Positions 1 through 10,081 of a DNA stretch of 64,000 nucleotides are shown one piece after another. Position numbers and translations under genes: made by a program. Below the pieces are notes generated by a model. That model was given only the letters and a program-made list of their open reading frames with translations. It was not told where the DNA came from and ran no database searches. This stretch comes from Bacilli bacterium (GTDB lineage: Bacteria > Bacillota_I > Bacilli_A > RF39 > UBA660), in the NCBI GenBank assembly GCA_028694645.1, contig JAQVKM010000001.1, positions 1 through 64,000 on the forward strand, written 5' to 3'. How positions within the stretch are numbered: position 1 is the first letter of the stretch; the number at the start of each line of letters is the position of its first letter.

Positions 1-1
1 A

Positions 2-172
2 ATTATTTGTAATAAAGTATCTAGTCTATGTATAAAAGTAGATGACGAATTAAATAATATGAGAGTACAATTTGCTCTTATTTCAAGTTCTGATTCTAGT
101 ATACCTGTATATGTTGTACCAACAAATGAAGAATTAATGATAGCTATGGATACTCTTGAATTAATAAAATAG
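2..172 (+). CDS. 3' end of an upstream CDS (partial, 56 aa visible)
   Basis: Open frame from the window edge to TAG at 170-172 (...FALISSSDSSIPVYVVPTNEELMIAMDTLELIK*), just before the nrnA-like start. Confidence 0.5.
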   Translation: MICNKVSSLCIKVDDELNNMRVQFALISSSDSSIPVYVVPTNEELMIAMDTLELIK

Positions 173-185
173 GAAGTGTGATAAA

Positions 186-1148
186 ATGTGTAATAAAATA
201 TTCCGTAAAATTTATAAGCAAATAAAAAAATATGATACAATCGTTATAGCTAGACATGTTGGAGCAGATCCAGATGCTTTAGGAAGTACATTAGGACTTA
301 GAGATATAATTAAAGCGACATTTCCTTTAAAAAAAGTTTATACTGTCGGTTATCCAGCAAGTAAATTTAGATATTTAGGCGAGTTAGATAAATTCAGTGA
401 AGAAATGTACAATGATTCGCTACTTATAGTCTTAGATACACCAGATAGAAAAAGAATAGATGGTGTAGATGTTGATAGATTTAATTATTCTATTAAAATT
501 GATCACCATCCATTTGTAGATAGTACCTGTGATTTAGAGTGGATTGACCAAACAGCTAGCAGTGCTTCGCAAATGATAATGGAATTAACATTTAAAACAA
601 AATTGAAAATGACTCCTGAAGCAGGAGAAAAATTGTTTATAGGATTAGTAGCAGATACAAATAGATTTTTGTTTTATTACACAACTTCTAAAACATTTGA
701 TTTAGTTTCTAGATTAATTAAAGAAACTAAAATAGATTTTTCTAAATTATATGATAATTTATATCTACGTCCCTTTAGAGAGATTAGATTTGAAGGATTT
801 ATAGCACATAACTTAAAAATAACTGAAAATGGTTTTGGCTATTTAAATATTACTGAAGATATACTTGAAAAATATGATGTTGATGCAGCTACAGCAGGAA
901 ATATGGTTAATAATTTTAACTATATTAATGAGGTATTGGCATGGGGAATATTTTCATATGATAAAAACAATAATAATATAAGAGGTTCAATTAGATCAAG
1001 AGGACCTATTATAAATGAAGTTGCGAGCAATTATAATGGTGGAGGCCATATATATGCAAGTGGGGTAAGATTAAATGATTTTGATCAAGTAGACTCTTTA
1101 ATAGCAGACTTAGATAAAGTTTGTAAAGAATATAAAGAAAAATTATAA
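186..1148 (+). CDS. nrnA: DHH/DHHA1-family phosphoesterase (NrnA-like oligoribonuclease/pAp phosphatase)
   Basis: HVGADPDALGS, DHHPF and C-terminal GGGHIYASG motifs. Confidence 0.85.
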   Translation: MCNKIFRKIYKQIKKYDTIVIARHVGADPDALGSTLGLRDIIKATFPLKKVYTVGYPASKFRYLGELDKFSEEMYNDSLLIVLDTPDRKRIDGVDVDRFNYSIKIDHHPFVDSTCDLEWIDQTASSASQMIMELTFKTKLKMTPEAGEKLFIGLVADTNRFLFYYTTSKTFDLVSRLIKETKIDFSKLYDNLYLRPFREIRFEGFIAHNLKITENGFGYLNITEDILEKYDVDAATAGNMVNNFNYINEVLAWGIFSYDKNNNNIRGSIRSRGPIINEVASNYNGGGHIYASGVRLNDFDQVDSLIADLDKVCKEYKEKL

Positions 1149-1532
1149 ATTAGGATTTTTTATATCTGCTATAATACTTTCATTATTTGAAACAAAAAGG
1201 GAATAAAGAGCTAATATAGCAGCTATAGTAGTTAATAAAGAAGCAAGTATTTGTAAATCAAAAGAATCTGTTGATTCTTTTTTTATATATGCCATCTCTT
1301 TATTAATGTATGATGAATATAAAAAACCAAAAGAAACAATTAAAAATGTAATGCGATTTATTAGTATTAAATATTTTTCTGTTTCATCATCAAATATAGA
1401 TTCTTGATTTGATAATTTTAATTTTTCATTATAAGTTAACAATAAAGATATAAATAAACTAATTATTAAAATAATAGTAGCATACAATTGAATGTCAATT
1501 AATGAGTTCTCATTTTTATTTATGTTATTCAT
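1143..1532 (-). CDS. small membrane protein, unknown function
   Basis: 129-aa ORF with hydrophobic segments, convergent with nrnA. Confidence 0.5.
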   Translation of the reverse strand: MNNINKNENSLIDIQLYATIILIISLFISLLLTYNEKLKLSNQESIFDDETEKYLILINRITFLIVSFGFLYSSYINKEMAYIKKESTDSFDLQILASLLTTIAAILALYSLFVSNNESIIADIKNPNL

Positions 1533-1633
1533 AATAAATTATATTAATTATCGACTTATAATATAAGTATATAAACTTGATTAAATTACTTTTTTAATAT
1601 ATAATTATAATAGTTATAAAAGGAGAAAAAATT

Positions 1634-2269
1634 ATGAAAAAAACTTTATTGTCTTTATTAATAATGATAATTATTTTTATAGGTATAGATAATGTTAGTG
1701 CTGCATCTTGTTATATGTGTGGAAATACAGGCAATGCAACTTATACATGGGCTGATGATAATCCAAATACAAATAGTTGTAGTGTTGTATCTAAAACACA
1801 AGAAGAATGTAGTGGTACATATTCGGCATATGCTTGTTATATGTGTGGTGGTTCTAACAACGCAACATATACTTGGACAACAAGTAACCCAAATGCAAAT
1901 AGCTGCAGCAAAGTAAATAAAACACAAGAAGAATGCAGTGGAAGTTCATCATATAAAAAAGTAACTTGCGGAGCCAAAACAGAAGTTCCAGCAGCTTTAC
2001 CTGTCTTAGTAAAGAATTTTATAAATGCTCTAAAAATTTTAGTACCAGTAATATTAATAATTTTTGGAATGTTAGATTTTGCAAAAGCCTCTATGTCTGG
2101 AGATGACAAAGGTATAAGTGAATCAAGAAACAAGTTTATTAAAAGAACTATTGCAGCAGTAATAGTATTTCTAGTAGTAACATTTGTTCAACTTGGATTT
2201 AGTGTTTTGGGTGATAAAGGTAGTGAAGCAATAGCTTGTGTAGATTGTTTTATTAATGGAAATTGCTAG
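1634..2269 (+). CDS. secreted/membrane protein with two Cys-rich tandem repeats and a VirB2/TrbC-like two-helix C-terminus
   Basis: Signal peptide; CYMCG...QEECSG repeated twice; hydrophobic C-terminal pair; RBS aaaggagaa. Confidence 0.7.
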   Translation: MKKTLLSLLIMIIIFIGIDNVSAASCYMCGNTGNATYTWADDNPNTNSCSVVSKTQEECSGTYSAYACYMCGGSNNATYTWTTSNPNANSCSKVNKTQEECSGSSSYKKVTCGAKTEVPAALPVLVKNFINALKILVPVILIIFGMLDFAKASMSGDDKGISESRNKFIKRTIAAVIVFLVVTFVQLGFSVLGDKGSEAIACVDCFINGNC

Positions 2270-2338
2270 TTTTTTGACAAAAAACATATATAATGGTATA
2301 ATTTTTTACATCGCGAATTTTTGAAAAAAGGTGATTAA

Positions 2339-2920
2339 ATGAAAGTAAATAAAGTAGAACTTACGATAAGTGCAGTTAGAAGAAGTCAATATCCTACTGA
2401 TAACAAGCCAGAGTTTTTGCTTGTAGGAAAATCAAATGTGGGAAAAAGCAGTTTTATTAATACATTAATAAATAGAAAAAATTTAGCTCGTACTTCATCA
2501 ACTCCAGGAAAAACACAAACGATTAATTTTTATCTTGTAAATGAGGAATTTTACTTGGTTGATGCTCCAGGATATGGTTTTGCTAAACTAGGACAAGCTA
2601 AAAAGAAAAAATTTGGTTTAATGATGGAAGACTATTTGACAAATAGAGAGAATTTAAAACAAGTATTTATGTTAATTGATTTTAGACATAAACCATCATC
2701 AGATGATAAGATGATGTATGAATTTTTAAAACACTATCAAATTCCAGTTACAATTGTAGCTACAAAATCTGATAAAGTTGGAATAACTAAACATCAAACA
2801 CAAAGAAGTTTAATATTAAAAGAGTTTGATTTAGTAGTTGGCGATGACTTTGTTGTTTTTTCTAATGTAACTAAAAATGGTAAAAGAGAAATACAAGAAA
2901 AAATTGAAAGAATAATTTAG
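2339..2920 (+). CDS. engB: ribosome biogenesis GTPase YsxC/EngB
   Basis: GKSNVGKSSFIN (G1), DAPGYGFA (G3), TKSDK (G4). Confidence 0.93.
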   Translation: MKVNKVELTISAVRRSQYPTDNKPEFLLVGKSNVGKSSFINTLINRKNLARTSSTPGKTQTINFYLVNEEFYLVDAPGYGFAKLGQAKKKKFGLMMEDYLTNRENLKQVFMLIDFRHKPSSDDKMMYEFLKHYQIPVTIVATKSDKVGITKHQTQRSLILKEFDLVVGDDFVVFSNVTKNGKREIQEKIERII

Positions 2921-2954
2921 CTCACTTATTATAAAATAACATATCTTATAATAG

Positions 2955-3428
2955 GTGATTATTTTGAAATTTATTAGAAATAATGAAAATATAAGTATAT
3001 TTGTAAGTAATGATTATTTACAATTTGATGAATCAAAAATTGAAAATTATCTTATGGAGATTTTTAATAAATTAAAAAAATTCTATTTTATTAAAATTAT
3101 TGGTTATTATCATATTAATTTATATATTGATAAACTATTTGGAATAATAATTGATATGTTTAAAGAGACTGATGACTATGATGATGAAAATCAAATAGAT
3201 ATGGAAATAAAAATATTTAATGATTCATTTTTATATAAAATAGAAGATAATAGTTATTTTGAGTTAAATAATGAAAATATAATATTATATTTTTATGAAA
3301 ATAATATATACGTAAATATTATAAATGAGCTAGATAATAAATTAATGATTAACATATTAGAACATAGTACAATATGTTATAAAGATAATAATAAAATTAT
3401 AAATTATGGAAAAATAATTAAAATATAA
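2955..3428 (+). CDS. hypothetical protein between engB and der
   Basis: 157-aa ORF with GTG start and RBS-like ATAGGTG context. Confidence 0.5.
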   Translation: MIILKFIRNNENISIFVSNDYLQFDESKIENYLMEIFNKLKKFYFIKIIGYYHINLYIDKLFGIIIDMFKETDDYDDENQIDMEIKIFNDSFLYKIEDNSYFELNNENIILYFYENNIYVNIINELDNKLMINILEHSTICYKDNNKIINYGKIIKI

Positions 3429-3459
3429 TTTATATTTTTTTTTTGAAAGGTGGTTTAAT

Positions 3460-4776
3460 ATGAAAAAACCAGTTGTTGCCCTAATAGGAAGACCAAATGT
3501 AGGAAAATCAACAATATTTAATAAATTGGTAGGAAAAAAAATATCAATTATTGAAGATACCCCAGGAGTTACTAGAGATAGAATATATGGCAATGTTAGT
3601 TATAAAGATTATAAATTTCATTTGATTGACACAGGTGGAATAGATTTATCAGAACAATCATTTAATAATGAAATAAAAATGCAAGTTGAATTGGCTATAG
3701 ATGAGGCTGATGTAATTGTTTTTGTTGTTGATGGTAAAGAAGGTTTAACTAGTAATGATTATGAAGTAAAAAATATGTTAATTAAAACAAATAAGAAAGT
3801 TATAATAGCTATTAATAAAGTTGATCATAAAGCATCACGAGATAATATTTATGATTTTTATGTTTTAGGATTTGATAATTATATTCAAGTCAGCGGAGAA
3901 CAAAACATAGGAATATCAGATTTATTAGATGAAATAACTAAAGATTTTAATAAAATTGAAACAGAAGAATATCCTGAAGATGTTATTAGATTTTCAATAA
4001 TAGGAAGACCAAATGTAGGAAAAAGTTCACTAGCTAATGCTATTTTAAATGAAGAAAAATTAATAGTTTCAGATATAGCAGGAACAACAAGAGATTCTAT
4101 AGATACACCGTTTACTTATCATGGAAAAGAACTTGTTGTTATAGATACAGCAGGAATGCGTAAACGAGGTAAAATATATGAAAATATAGAAAGATATAGT
4201 TTACTTAGATCAATGAAAGCTATAGATAGATCTGATGTATGTTTAATTGTTATAAATGCTGAAGAGGGTATAATAGAGCATGATAAACACATTGCAGGAT
4301 ATGCACTTGAAGCTGGCAAATCAATTGTTATCGTCGTAAACAAATGGGATGTAATTGATAATAAAGATGAAGAAATGAAAAAATTTAAAACATTAATTAA
4401 AAGTGAATTTGCTTTTATTGATTATGCGCCAATTGTTTTCTTGTCAGCTTTAACTAAAAAAAGAATTCATACTTTAATACCAGAAGTTATTAAAGTGTAT
4501 GAAAATTCTAGAAGAGAAATTAAAACAAGCATATTGAATGATGTTATAATGGAAGCATATAATTTGAATCCGCCTCCATCATATAAAGGTAAAAGATTGA
4601 AAATATATTTTTCTAATCAAGCAGGAATGATGCCTCCAAAATTTAACATTCAAGTTAATAGTAAAGGATTAATCCACTTTTCTTATGAAAGATATTTAGA
4701 AAACAAAATAAGAGAATCTTTTGATTTTGAAGGGGTACCTATTATTTTACAATTTAAAAACAAAGGAGAACAATAA
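3460..4776 (+). CDS. der: ribosome-associated GTPase Der (EngA)
   Basis: Two G domains (GRPNVGKST and GRPNVGKSS), DTGG/DTAG, C-terminal KH-like domain. Confidence 0.95.
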   Translation: MKKPVVALIGRPNVGKSTIFNKLVGKKISIIEDTPGVTRDRIYGNVSYKDYKFHLIDTGGIDLSEQSFNNEIKMQVELAIDEADVIVFVVDGKEGLTSNDYEVKNMLIKTNKKVIIAINKVDHKASRDNIYDFYVLGFDNYIQVSGEQNIGISDLLDEITKDFNKIETEEYPEDVIRFSIIGRPNVGKSSLANAILNEEKLIVSDIAGTTRDSIDTPFTYHGKELVVIDTAGMRKRGKIYENIERYSLLRSMKAIDRSDVCLIVINAEEGIIEHDKHIAGYALEAGKSIVIVVNKWDVIDNKDEEMKKFKTLIKSEFAFIDYAPIVFLSALTKKRIHTLIPEVIKVYENSRREIKTSILNDVIMEAYNLNPPPSYKGKRLKIYFSNQAGMMPPKFNIQVNSKGLIHFSYERYLENKIRESFDFEGVPIILQFKNKGEQ

Positions 4777-4800
4777 AAAGCACATAAATGTGCTTTTTAT
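4775..4800. terminator. bidirectional terminator between der and spoIVA
   Basis: AAAAAGCACATAAATGTGCTTTTT hairpin between convergent genes. Confidence 0.8.
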
Positions 4801-6272
4801 AATACAATAGCAAATAAATTTCCAGAACCTCTATTAACTAATTTTGTTAAAGTTTGACTTAGTTTAAATCTAGCATTTTCAGGTAATAAAGATAATTTGG
4901 CTTGTATTCCTTCTTTTACAATAACATCTAAACTACGACCAAATATTTCACTTTTCCATATGTTGTCAGGATTTATATCGTAATCTCGCATTAAATAATT
5001 AATTAATTCTTTACTTTGAATTTCAGAACCAATAATTGGCTCAAAAGTTGATTCTACATCTACTCTTATCATGTGTATTGATGGAGCAACAGCTTTCAAC
5101 TTTATTCCATATCGACTTCCTTGTTTAATTATTTCTGGAGTATCTAATTTCATATCAAGCAAAGTAGGTGAAGCTACTCCATAACCTGTTTGTTTTACCA
5201 TTTTTAATGCTGTTTTGATTTGATCATATTCCATCCTAGATTCTTGATAATCTTGAAATAATTTGAGTAAATCTGCTTTGTTAGAAATTTCACAACCAAT
5301 TATTTCTTTTAAAATTGCATCATATAAATTATCTGGAGCTTCTAAATTAATTGTTACAATACCTGTAGATGCATCGACATTAGATAAATAAGCTTTTTTT
5401 ATATATTCAAAATTACTGAAGTGATCTGTTATTAAGTCAACATCTTTTAATTTATCTATTTCAATGACACTTTCTTTTATTTTTTCAATATATCCTTTTT
5501 TTAACCAATTATTTGGACCTAAACAAGCTATCCATTCTGGCATATTAATTTTAACTTCTAATACAGGAAATTCAAATAAAGCTTCTCTTAATACTGAATA
5601 AATGTCTCTTTCTGATATATTTTCAATATTAAGTGGCATAACAGGAACTGCATAATCTTCTTTTAATTTTTCGGCTAATCTTTCTGTTTCTGGTAACATT
5701 GGATGAGTAGAATTTAATACAACAATAAAAGGTTTACCTATTTCTTTTAATTCATCAATAACTCTTTTTTCAGCTTCGACATAATTTGATCTTGGTATTT
5801 CAGTAAAAGAACCATCTGTTGTGATAACTATACCAATTGAAGAATGATCTCGAATTACTTTTTCAGTACCGATTTCAGCAGCTTCAACAAATGGTATTTG
5901 TTCATCATACCATGGACATTTGACCATTCTTGGGCCATTTTCATCTTCATAACCTTTACAACCGTCTATGACATAACCTACACAATCAATCAATCTAATA
6001 CTTGATTCAAATTGATCAATTTTGATTTTAGCTCCATTACTAGGAACGAATTTCGGTTCAGTTGTCATTATTGTTTTTCCTTGAGCACTTTGTGGTATTT
6101 CATCAAGAGCTCTTTTTTTTTCGTATTCATCTTCAATGTTAGGTACAACAAGATTTTCAATAACTTTCTTAATAAAAGTTGATTTTCCTGTTCTTACAGC
6201 ACCAACAACACCTAAATATATATCTCCACCAGTTCTTGTTGTAATACTTTTTATAATATCTATTTTTTCCAT
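4797..6272 (-). CDS. spoIVA: stage IV sporulation protein A (spore-coat ATPase)
   Basis: DIYLGVVGAVRTGKSTFIKKFIE-type Walker A and full-length SpoIVA-like sequence. Confidence 0.95.
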   Translation of the reverse strand: MEKIDIIKSITTRTGGDIYLGVVGAVRTGKSTFIKKVIENLVVPNIEDEYEKKRALDEIPQSAQGKTIMTTEPKFVPSNGAKIKIDQFESSIRLIDCVGYVIDGCKGYEDENGPRMVKCPWYDEQIPFVEAAEIGTEKVIRDHSSIGIVITTDGSFTEIPRSNYVEAEKRVIDELKEIGKPFIVVLNSTHPMLPETERLAEKLKEDYAVPVMPLNIENISERDIYSVLREALFEFPVLEVKINMPEWIACLGPNNWLKKGYIEKIKESVIEIDKLKDVDLITDHFSNFEYIKKAYLSNVDASTGIVTINLEAPDNLYDAILKEIIGCEISNKADLLKLFQDYQESRMEYDQIKTALKMVKQTGYGVASPTLLDMKLDTPEIIKQGSRYGIKLKAVAPSIHMIRVDVESTFEPIIGSEIQSKELINYLMRDYDINPDNIWKSEIFGRSLDVIVKEGIQAKLSLLPENARFKLSQTLTKLVNRGSGNLFAIVL

Positions 6273-6335
6273 TTAATCCCTACTTTCTCAAAACTTAGTT
6301 AAATATATTATTATTAGATAGGGAATATGTATAAT

Positions 6336-6581
6336 TTATAACATTTTATCTAAATTTTTAGGAACTTTATCATTTTTAATAGCTTGAATTATTTTTTCTT
6401 CTTTTTCATTAGTAACTTCTTTGCCAGTTAATTTAGATAAATCATGGATTATTTCGCGCAATGTACCTTCATTTTTTAAGTCAGATTGCTGTAATTTTGA
6501 TGCTAAAGACAAAATATCGTTCTTACTAACATTGGTTTTTTTTTGAATTTTATCAAAAAAATTGTCTGAAAAACTAACCAT
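6336..6581 (-). CDS. SpoVIF-like small sporulation protein
   Basis: FFDKIQKKTNVSKNDILSLASKLQ...KNDKVPKNLDKML resembles the stage VI sporulation protein F family. Confidence 0.6.
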   Translation of the reverse strand: MVSFSDNFFDKIQKKTNVSKNDILSLASKLQQSDLKNEGTLREIIHDLSKLTGKEVTNEKEEKIIQAIKNDKVPKNLDKML

Positions 6582-6962
6582 AAAACGACCTCCTAAATTA
6601 GTATATGATTATATTTAAAATAAGTTAATATAACGAAAAGCAAAAAAAGCAAAAAAACAAAAAAACAAGAAATTAAAAAAATAACTTTTCACACTTTTTT
6701 AAAAAAAACATAAAAAATAAAATTTTAAAATATAATTTTTTCTTGTAAAATAAAGGAAAAATGTAAAAACAGAAAAATCAAAAAATCAAAAAAATAAAAA
6801 AAGTAAAAAAATGTAAATTTTAAAAAATGAAATTTCTTTAAAAATAAAGAAAAAAACGTATCATCGAACATATTTTCGTAAAAACTTTTTTAAAATGTAT
6901 TGACAAGGTATATTCTTTGAGGTAAGATTGATTTATAAGATAGACGGAGGGTGAGTTAAAAA

Positions 6963-9263
6963 ATGGGAAAAGAATTAACTTTAGAAAATTTAAGTGTAAT
7001 TAAAAGAAATGGTAAAAAAGTTGATTTTGATGGAGCTAAAATAGCTTTAGCTATAAAAAAAGGCTTTGATAGCATAGAAATAGATGATGATGAAAATAAT
7101 AGTTATTCATATTCTGAAGAAGATATAAGAAAAATATATCAAGCTGTTATAAAAAGAATAGAAAAAGAATATGAAGAAAAAATTAAAATAGAAGAAATTC
7201 AAGATATGATTGAAGAAGAATTGAGAAAACAAGGATATCAAGATGTTTACAAATCTTTTTCAGAATATAGAGAAAGAAGAAATCAATCAAGAAATTTATT
7301 CTTTGATGAGAAAAAAACACATAAGTTTTTAAAATCAATTGAAGGATTAGGATTAAAATCAGCTAATGAAGATAATTCTAAAAGAGAAAATGCTAATGTA
7401 GATGGCGATACAGCCATGGGAACAATGCTACAATATGGCTCAACAATATCTAAAGAATTTGCTAAATCATATTTAATGAAAAAAAGATATTCTGATGCAC
7501 ATGATTCTGGTGATATTCATATTCATGACATGGATTTTCTTCCAATGGGAACAACAACTTGTATGCAAATAGAATTAGATAAACTTTATAAAAATGGTTT
7601 TTCAACAGGACATGGGCATTTAAGAGCTCCAAACGATATAGCTTCTTATTCAGCTTTAGCTGCTATAGCTATTCAATCAAACCAAAATGATCAACATGGC
7701 GGACAAAGTGTTCCAGCTTTTGATTATTACATGGCTCCAGGAGTTTTAAAAACATTTAAAAAACTATTTAAGCAACAATTATTTGATATATTAGATTATG
7801 AAGATTTATTAAATTTTATTAGTATTGATAGAATAACTAGAGAAATTGATAAATTAGATTCAATTGAATTTGATATTTCAAAATTTGAACCTATATATAA
7901 AGATTCAAAAAGAATTAAAGATTATTTTATTAAAAGTTATGAAAAAGCTTTACAAAAAACAAATAGAGCAACATATCAAGCAATGGAAGCATTTGTACAT
8001 AATTTAAATACAATGCATTCAAGAGCTGGAGCTCAAGTCCCATTTTCTTCAATTAATTTTGGAACAGATATTACTGCTGAAGGAAGAATGGTTATAAAAA
8101 ACTTTTTATTAGCTACTGACTCTGGATTAGGAAAAGGAGAAACACCAATTTTCCCAGTTTCAATATTCAAAGTAAAAGAAGGAATAAATTATAATAAAAA
8201 CGATAAAAACTATGATTTATTTAAATTGGCATGTAAAGTTTCATCTAAAAGACTTTTCCCAAATTTCTCATTCATAGATGCACCACATAATATACCTTAT
8301 TATAAGAATGGTGATTTTAAAACTGAAGTTGGATATATGGGATGTCGTACAAGAGTAATGAGTGATGTAACTGACTGTAATAATGAAACAACAGGTGGAA
8401 GAGGTAATTTATCTTTTACTTCTATTAACTTACCAAGAATAGCTATTAAAAATGGTATTTGCTTAAAAGAAAGAACAAAAGCAGATATGCAAAATTTTTA
8501 TCAAGATTTAGCTGATATGATGGATTTAGTTAGAGATCAACTTTTAGAAAGATTTGAAATACAATGTAGTAAACATAGTTATAATTTTCCATTTTTACTT
8601 GAACAAGGCGTTTGGACAGATGGAGACAAATTAAAACCAAATGATCGTTTAAGAAAAATATTAAAACATGGAAGTCTAACAATTGGTTTTATTGGGCTTG
8701 CAGAAACATTGAAAGCACTTATTGGTAAACACCATGGTGAAGATGAAGAAGCTCAAAAATTAGGATTAGAAATAATTGAATTTATGAGAAAAAGATGCGA
8801 TGAATATGCAAAAGAATATAAATTGAATTTTACTTTGATAGCAACCCCAGCGGAAGGACTATCTGGAAGATTTGTTGATATAGATAAAGCTATTTATGGC
8901 AAATTAAAAGGAATAACAGATAAAGAATATTATACTAATTCATTTCATATACCAGTATATTATTCAATAGGTATAAAAGAAAAAATAACTAAAGAAGCTC
9001 CATATCATCAATTAACAAATGGAGGACATATAAGTTATATTGAACTAGACGGAAATACCGCTATGAATGTTGAGGCATTTGAAAGTGTAATTAGATTAAT
9101 GAAAGAATCTGGGATTGGTTATGGGGCAATTAATCATCCAGTAGATAGAGATCCTGTTTGTGGATATATTGGGGTTATTGGTGACGTTTGCCCTGGTTGC
9201 GGAAGAAAAGAATTTGATAGTGTTCCACTTGAAAAATTAAATAATTTAGAATGTAGCTGTTAA
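6963..9263 (+). CDS. nrdD: anaerobic ribonucleoside-triphosphate reductase, main chain lacking the C-terminal glycyl-radical segment
   Basis: ATP-cone N-terminus, NrdD core, C-terminal zinc Cys motifs (CGY...CPGCG...CSC); TAA before the radical-site motif. Confidence 0.92.
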   Translation: MGKELTLENLSVIKRNGKKVDFDGAKIALAIKKGFDSIEIDDDENNSYSYSEEDIRKIYQAVIKRIEKEYEEKIKIEEIQDMIEEELRKQGYQDVYKSFSEYRERRNQSRNLFFDEKKTHKFLKSIEGLGLKSANEDNSKRENANVDGDTAMGTMLQYGSTISKEFAKSYLMKKRYSDAHDSGDIHIHDMDFLPMGTTTCMQIELDKLYKNGFSTGHGHLRAPNDIASYSALAAIAIQSNQNDQHGGQSVPAFDYYMAPGVLKTFKKLFKQQLFDILDYEDLLNFISIDRITREIDKLDSIEFDISKFEPIYKDSKRIKDYFIKSYEKALQKTNRATYQAMEAFVHNLNTMHSRAGAQVPFSSINFGTDITAEGRMVIKNFLLATDSGLGKGETPIFPVSIFKVKEGINYNKNDKNYDLFKLACKVSSKRLFPNFSFIDAPHNIPYYKNGDFKTEVGYMGCRTRVMSDVTDCNNETTGGRGNLSFTSINLPRIAIKNGICLKERTKADMQNFYQDLADMMDLVRDQLLERFEIQCSKHSYNFPFLLEQGVWTDGDKLKPNDRLRKILKHGSLTIGFIGLAETLKALIGKHHGEDEEAQKLGLEIIEFMRKRCDEYAKEYKLNFTLIATPAEGLSGRFVDIDKAIYGKLKGITDKEYYTNSFHIPVYYSIGIKEKITKEAPYHQLTNGGHISYIELDGNTAMNVEAFESVIRLMKESGIGYGAINHPVDRDPVCGYIGVIGDVCPGCGRKEFDSVPLEKLNNLECSC

Positions 9264-9276
9264 GGAGGTAGAAATT

Positions 9277-9444
9277 ATGGAAAAAACAGTTGGTGAAGGT
9301 GTAGGATTTGAAAGAATCAGAAGAGTAACAGGATATTTAGCAGGTGATGTTAAAAGATTCAATAATGGAAAAAGAGCTGAAGAAAAAGACCGTGTAAAAC
9401 ACTCTGGCATTAAAGAAGTAATTTCACAAAATAAAGAAAGCTAA
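9277..9444 (+). CDS. 55-aa separately encoded NrdD glycyl-radical domain
   Basis: MEKTVGEGVGFERIRRVTGYLAGDVKRFNNGKRAEEKDRVKHSGIKEVISQNKES; SD TAAGGAGGTAGAAATT-ATG; different frame from nrdD. Confidence 0.85.
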   Translation: MEKTVGEGVGFERIRRVTGYLAGDVKRFNNGKRAEEKDRVKHSGIKEVISQNKES

Positions 9445-9445
9445 T

Positions 9446-10012
9446 ATGAAAATTAGATTAGCTGCTTATTTACAAAGTGATAGCATTGTAGATGGAGAAG
9501 GAATTAGAACAGTTATTTGGACACAAGGATGCCCACACAACTGTTTTGGTTGCCATAATACATGTACGCATGACTTTAAAGCTGGTTTTACTGAAGATAT
9601 AGAAACTATTTGTAAAGATTTATCTTCATTAGAAGGACAAGATGGAATTACTTTTTCAGGAGGTGACCCTCTTTGTCAACCAGAAGCTTGCTTAGCAATA
9701 GCAAAGTTTGCTAAAACAATTAATTTAAATATTTGGTGTTATACGGGATACACTTTTGAAGAATTAATCAAAATGAGTCAAACAAAACCAGTCATATTAG
9801 AATTTTTAAATTATGTTGATGTCTTGATAGATGGCAAATTTGTAATGGCAGAAAAAAGCTTAGATTTAATGTTTAGAGGTTCTAAAAACCAAAGAGTTAT
9901 TGATGTTAAAAAAAGTTTAAAAAATAATAAACCATGTGTAATAAAAAAATATGATTATAAAGAAAACAAAAATGATTATAATTTTGCACATGATAAATAT
10001 TTGTTTGTATAG
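9446..10012 (+). CDS. nrdG: anaerobic ribonucleotide reductase activase (radical SAM)
   Basis: WTQGCPHNCFGCHN radical-SAM CxxxxxxCxxC motif; directly downstream of the glycyl-radical ORF. Confidence 0.92.
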   Translation: MKIRLAAYLQSDSIVDGEGIRTVIWTQGCPHNCFGCHNTCTHDFKAGFTEDIETICKDLSSLEGQDGITFSGGDPLCQPEACLAIAKFAKTINLNIWCYTGYTFEELIKMSQTKPVILEFLNYVDVLIDGKFVMAEKSLDLMFRGSKNQRVIDVKKSLKNNKPCVIKKYDYKENKNDYNFAHDKYLFV

Positions 10013-10036
10013 AATACCTTAGGTATTCTTTTTTTT
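10012..10036 (+). terminator. Rho-independent terminator after nrdG
   Basis: AGAATACCTTAGGTATTCTTTTTTT. Confidence 0.8.
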
Positions 10037-10081
10037 ATGTATTTTGAATTTTTTAAAACATAAAATATAATGGTGAATAAT

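Noticed and set aside
1658-2133. Three ORFs (89, 74, 98 aa) overlapping the Cys-repeat gene
   Set aside because: Shadow ORFs created by repeated codons; the 1634-2269 frame has signal peptide, RBS and repeat-level protein conservation.
4119-4343. Antisense ORF inside der
   Set aside because: Opposite-strand shadow of a highly conserved GTPase domain; no RBS.
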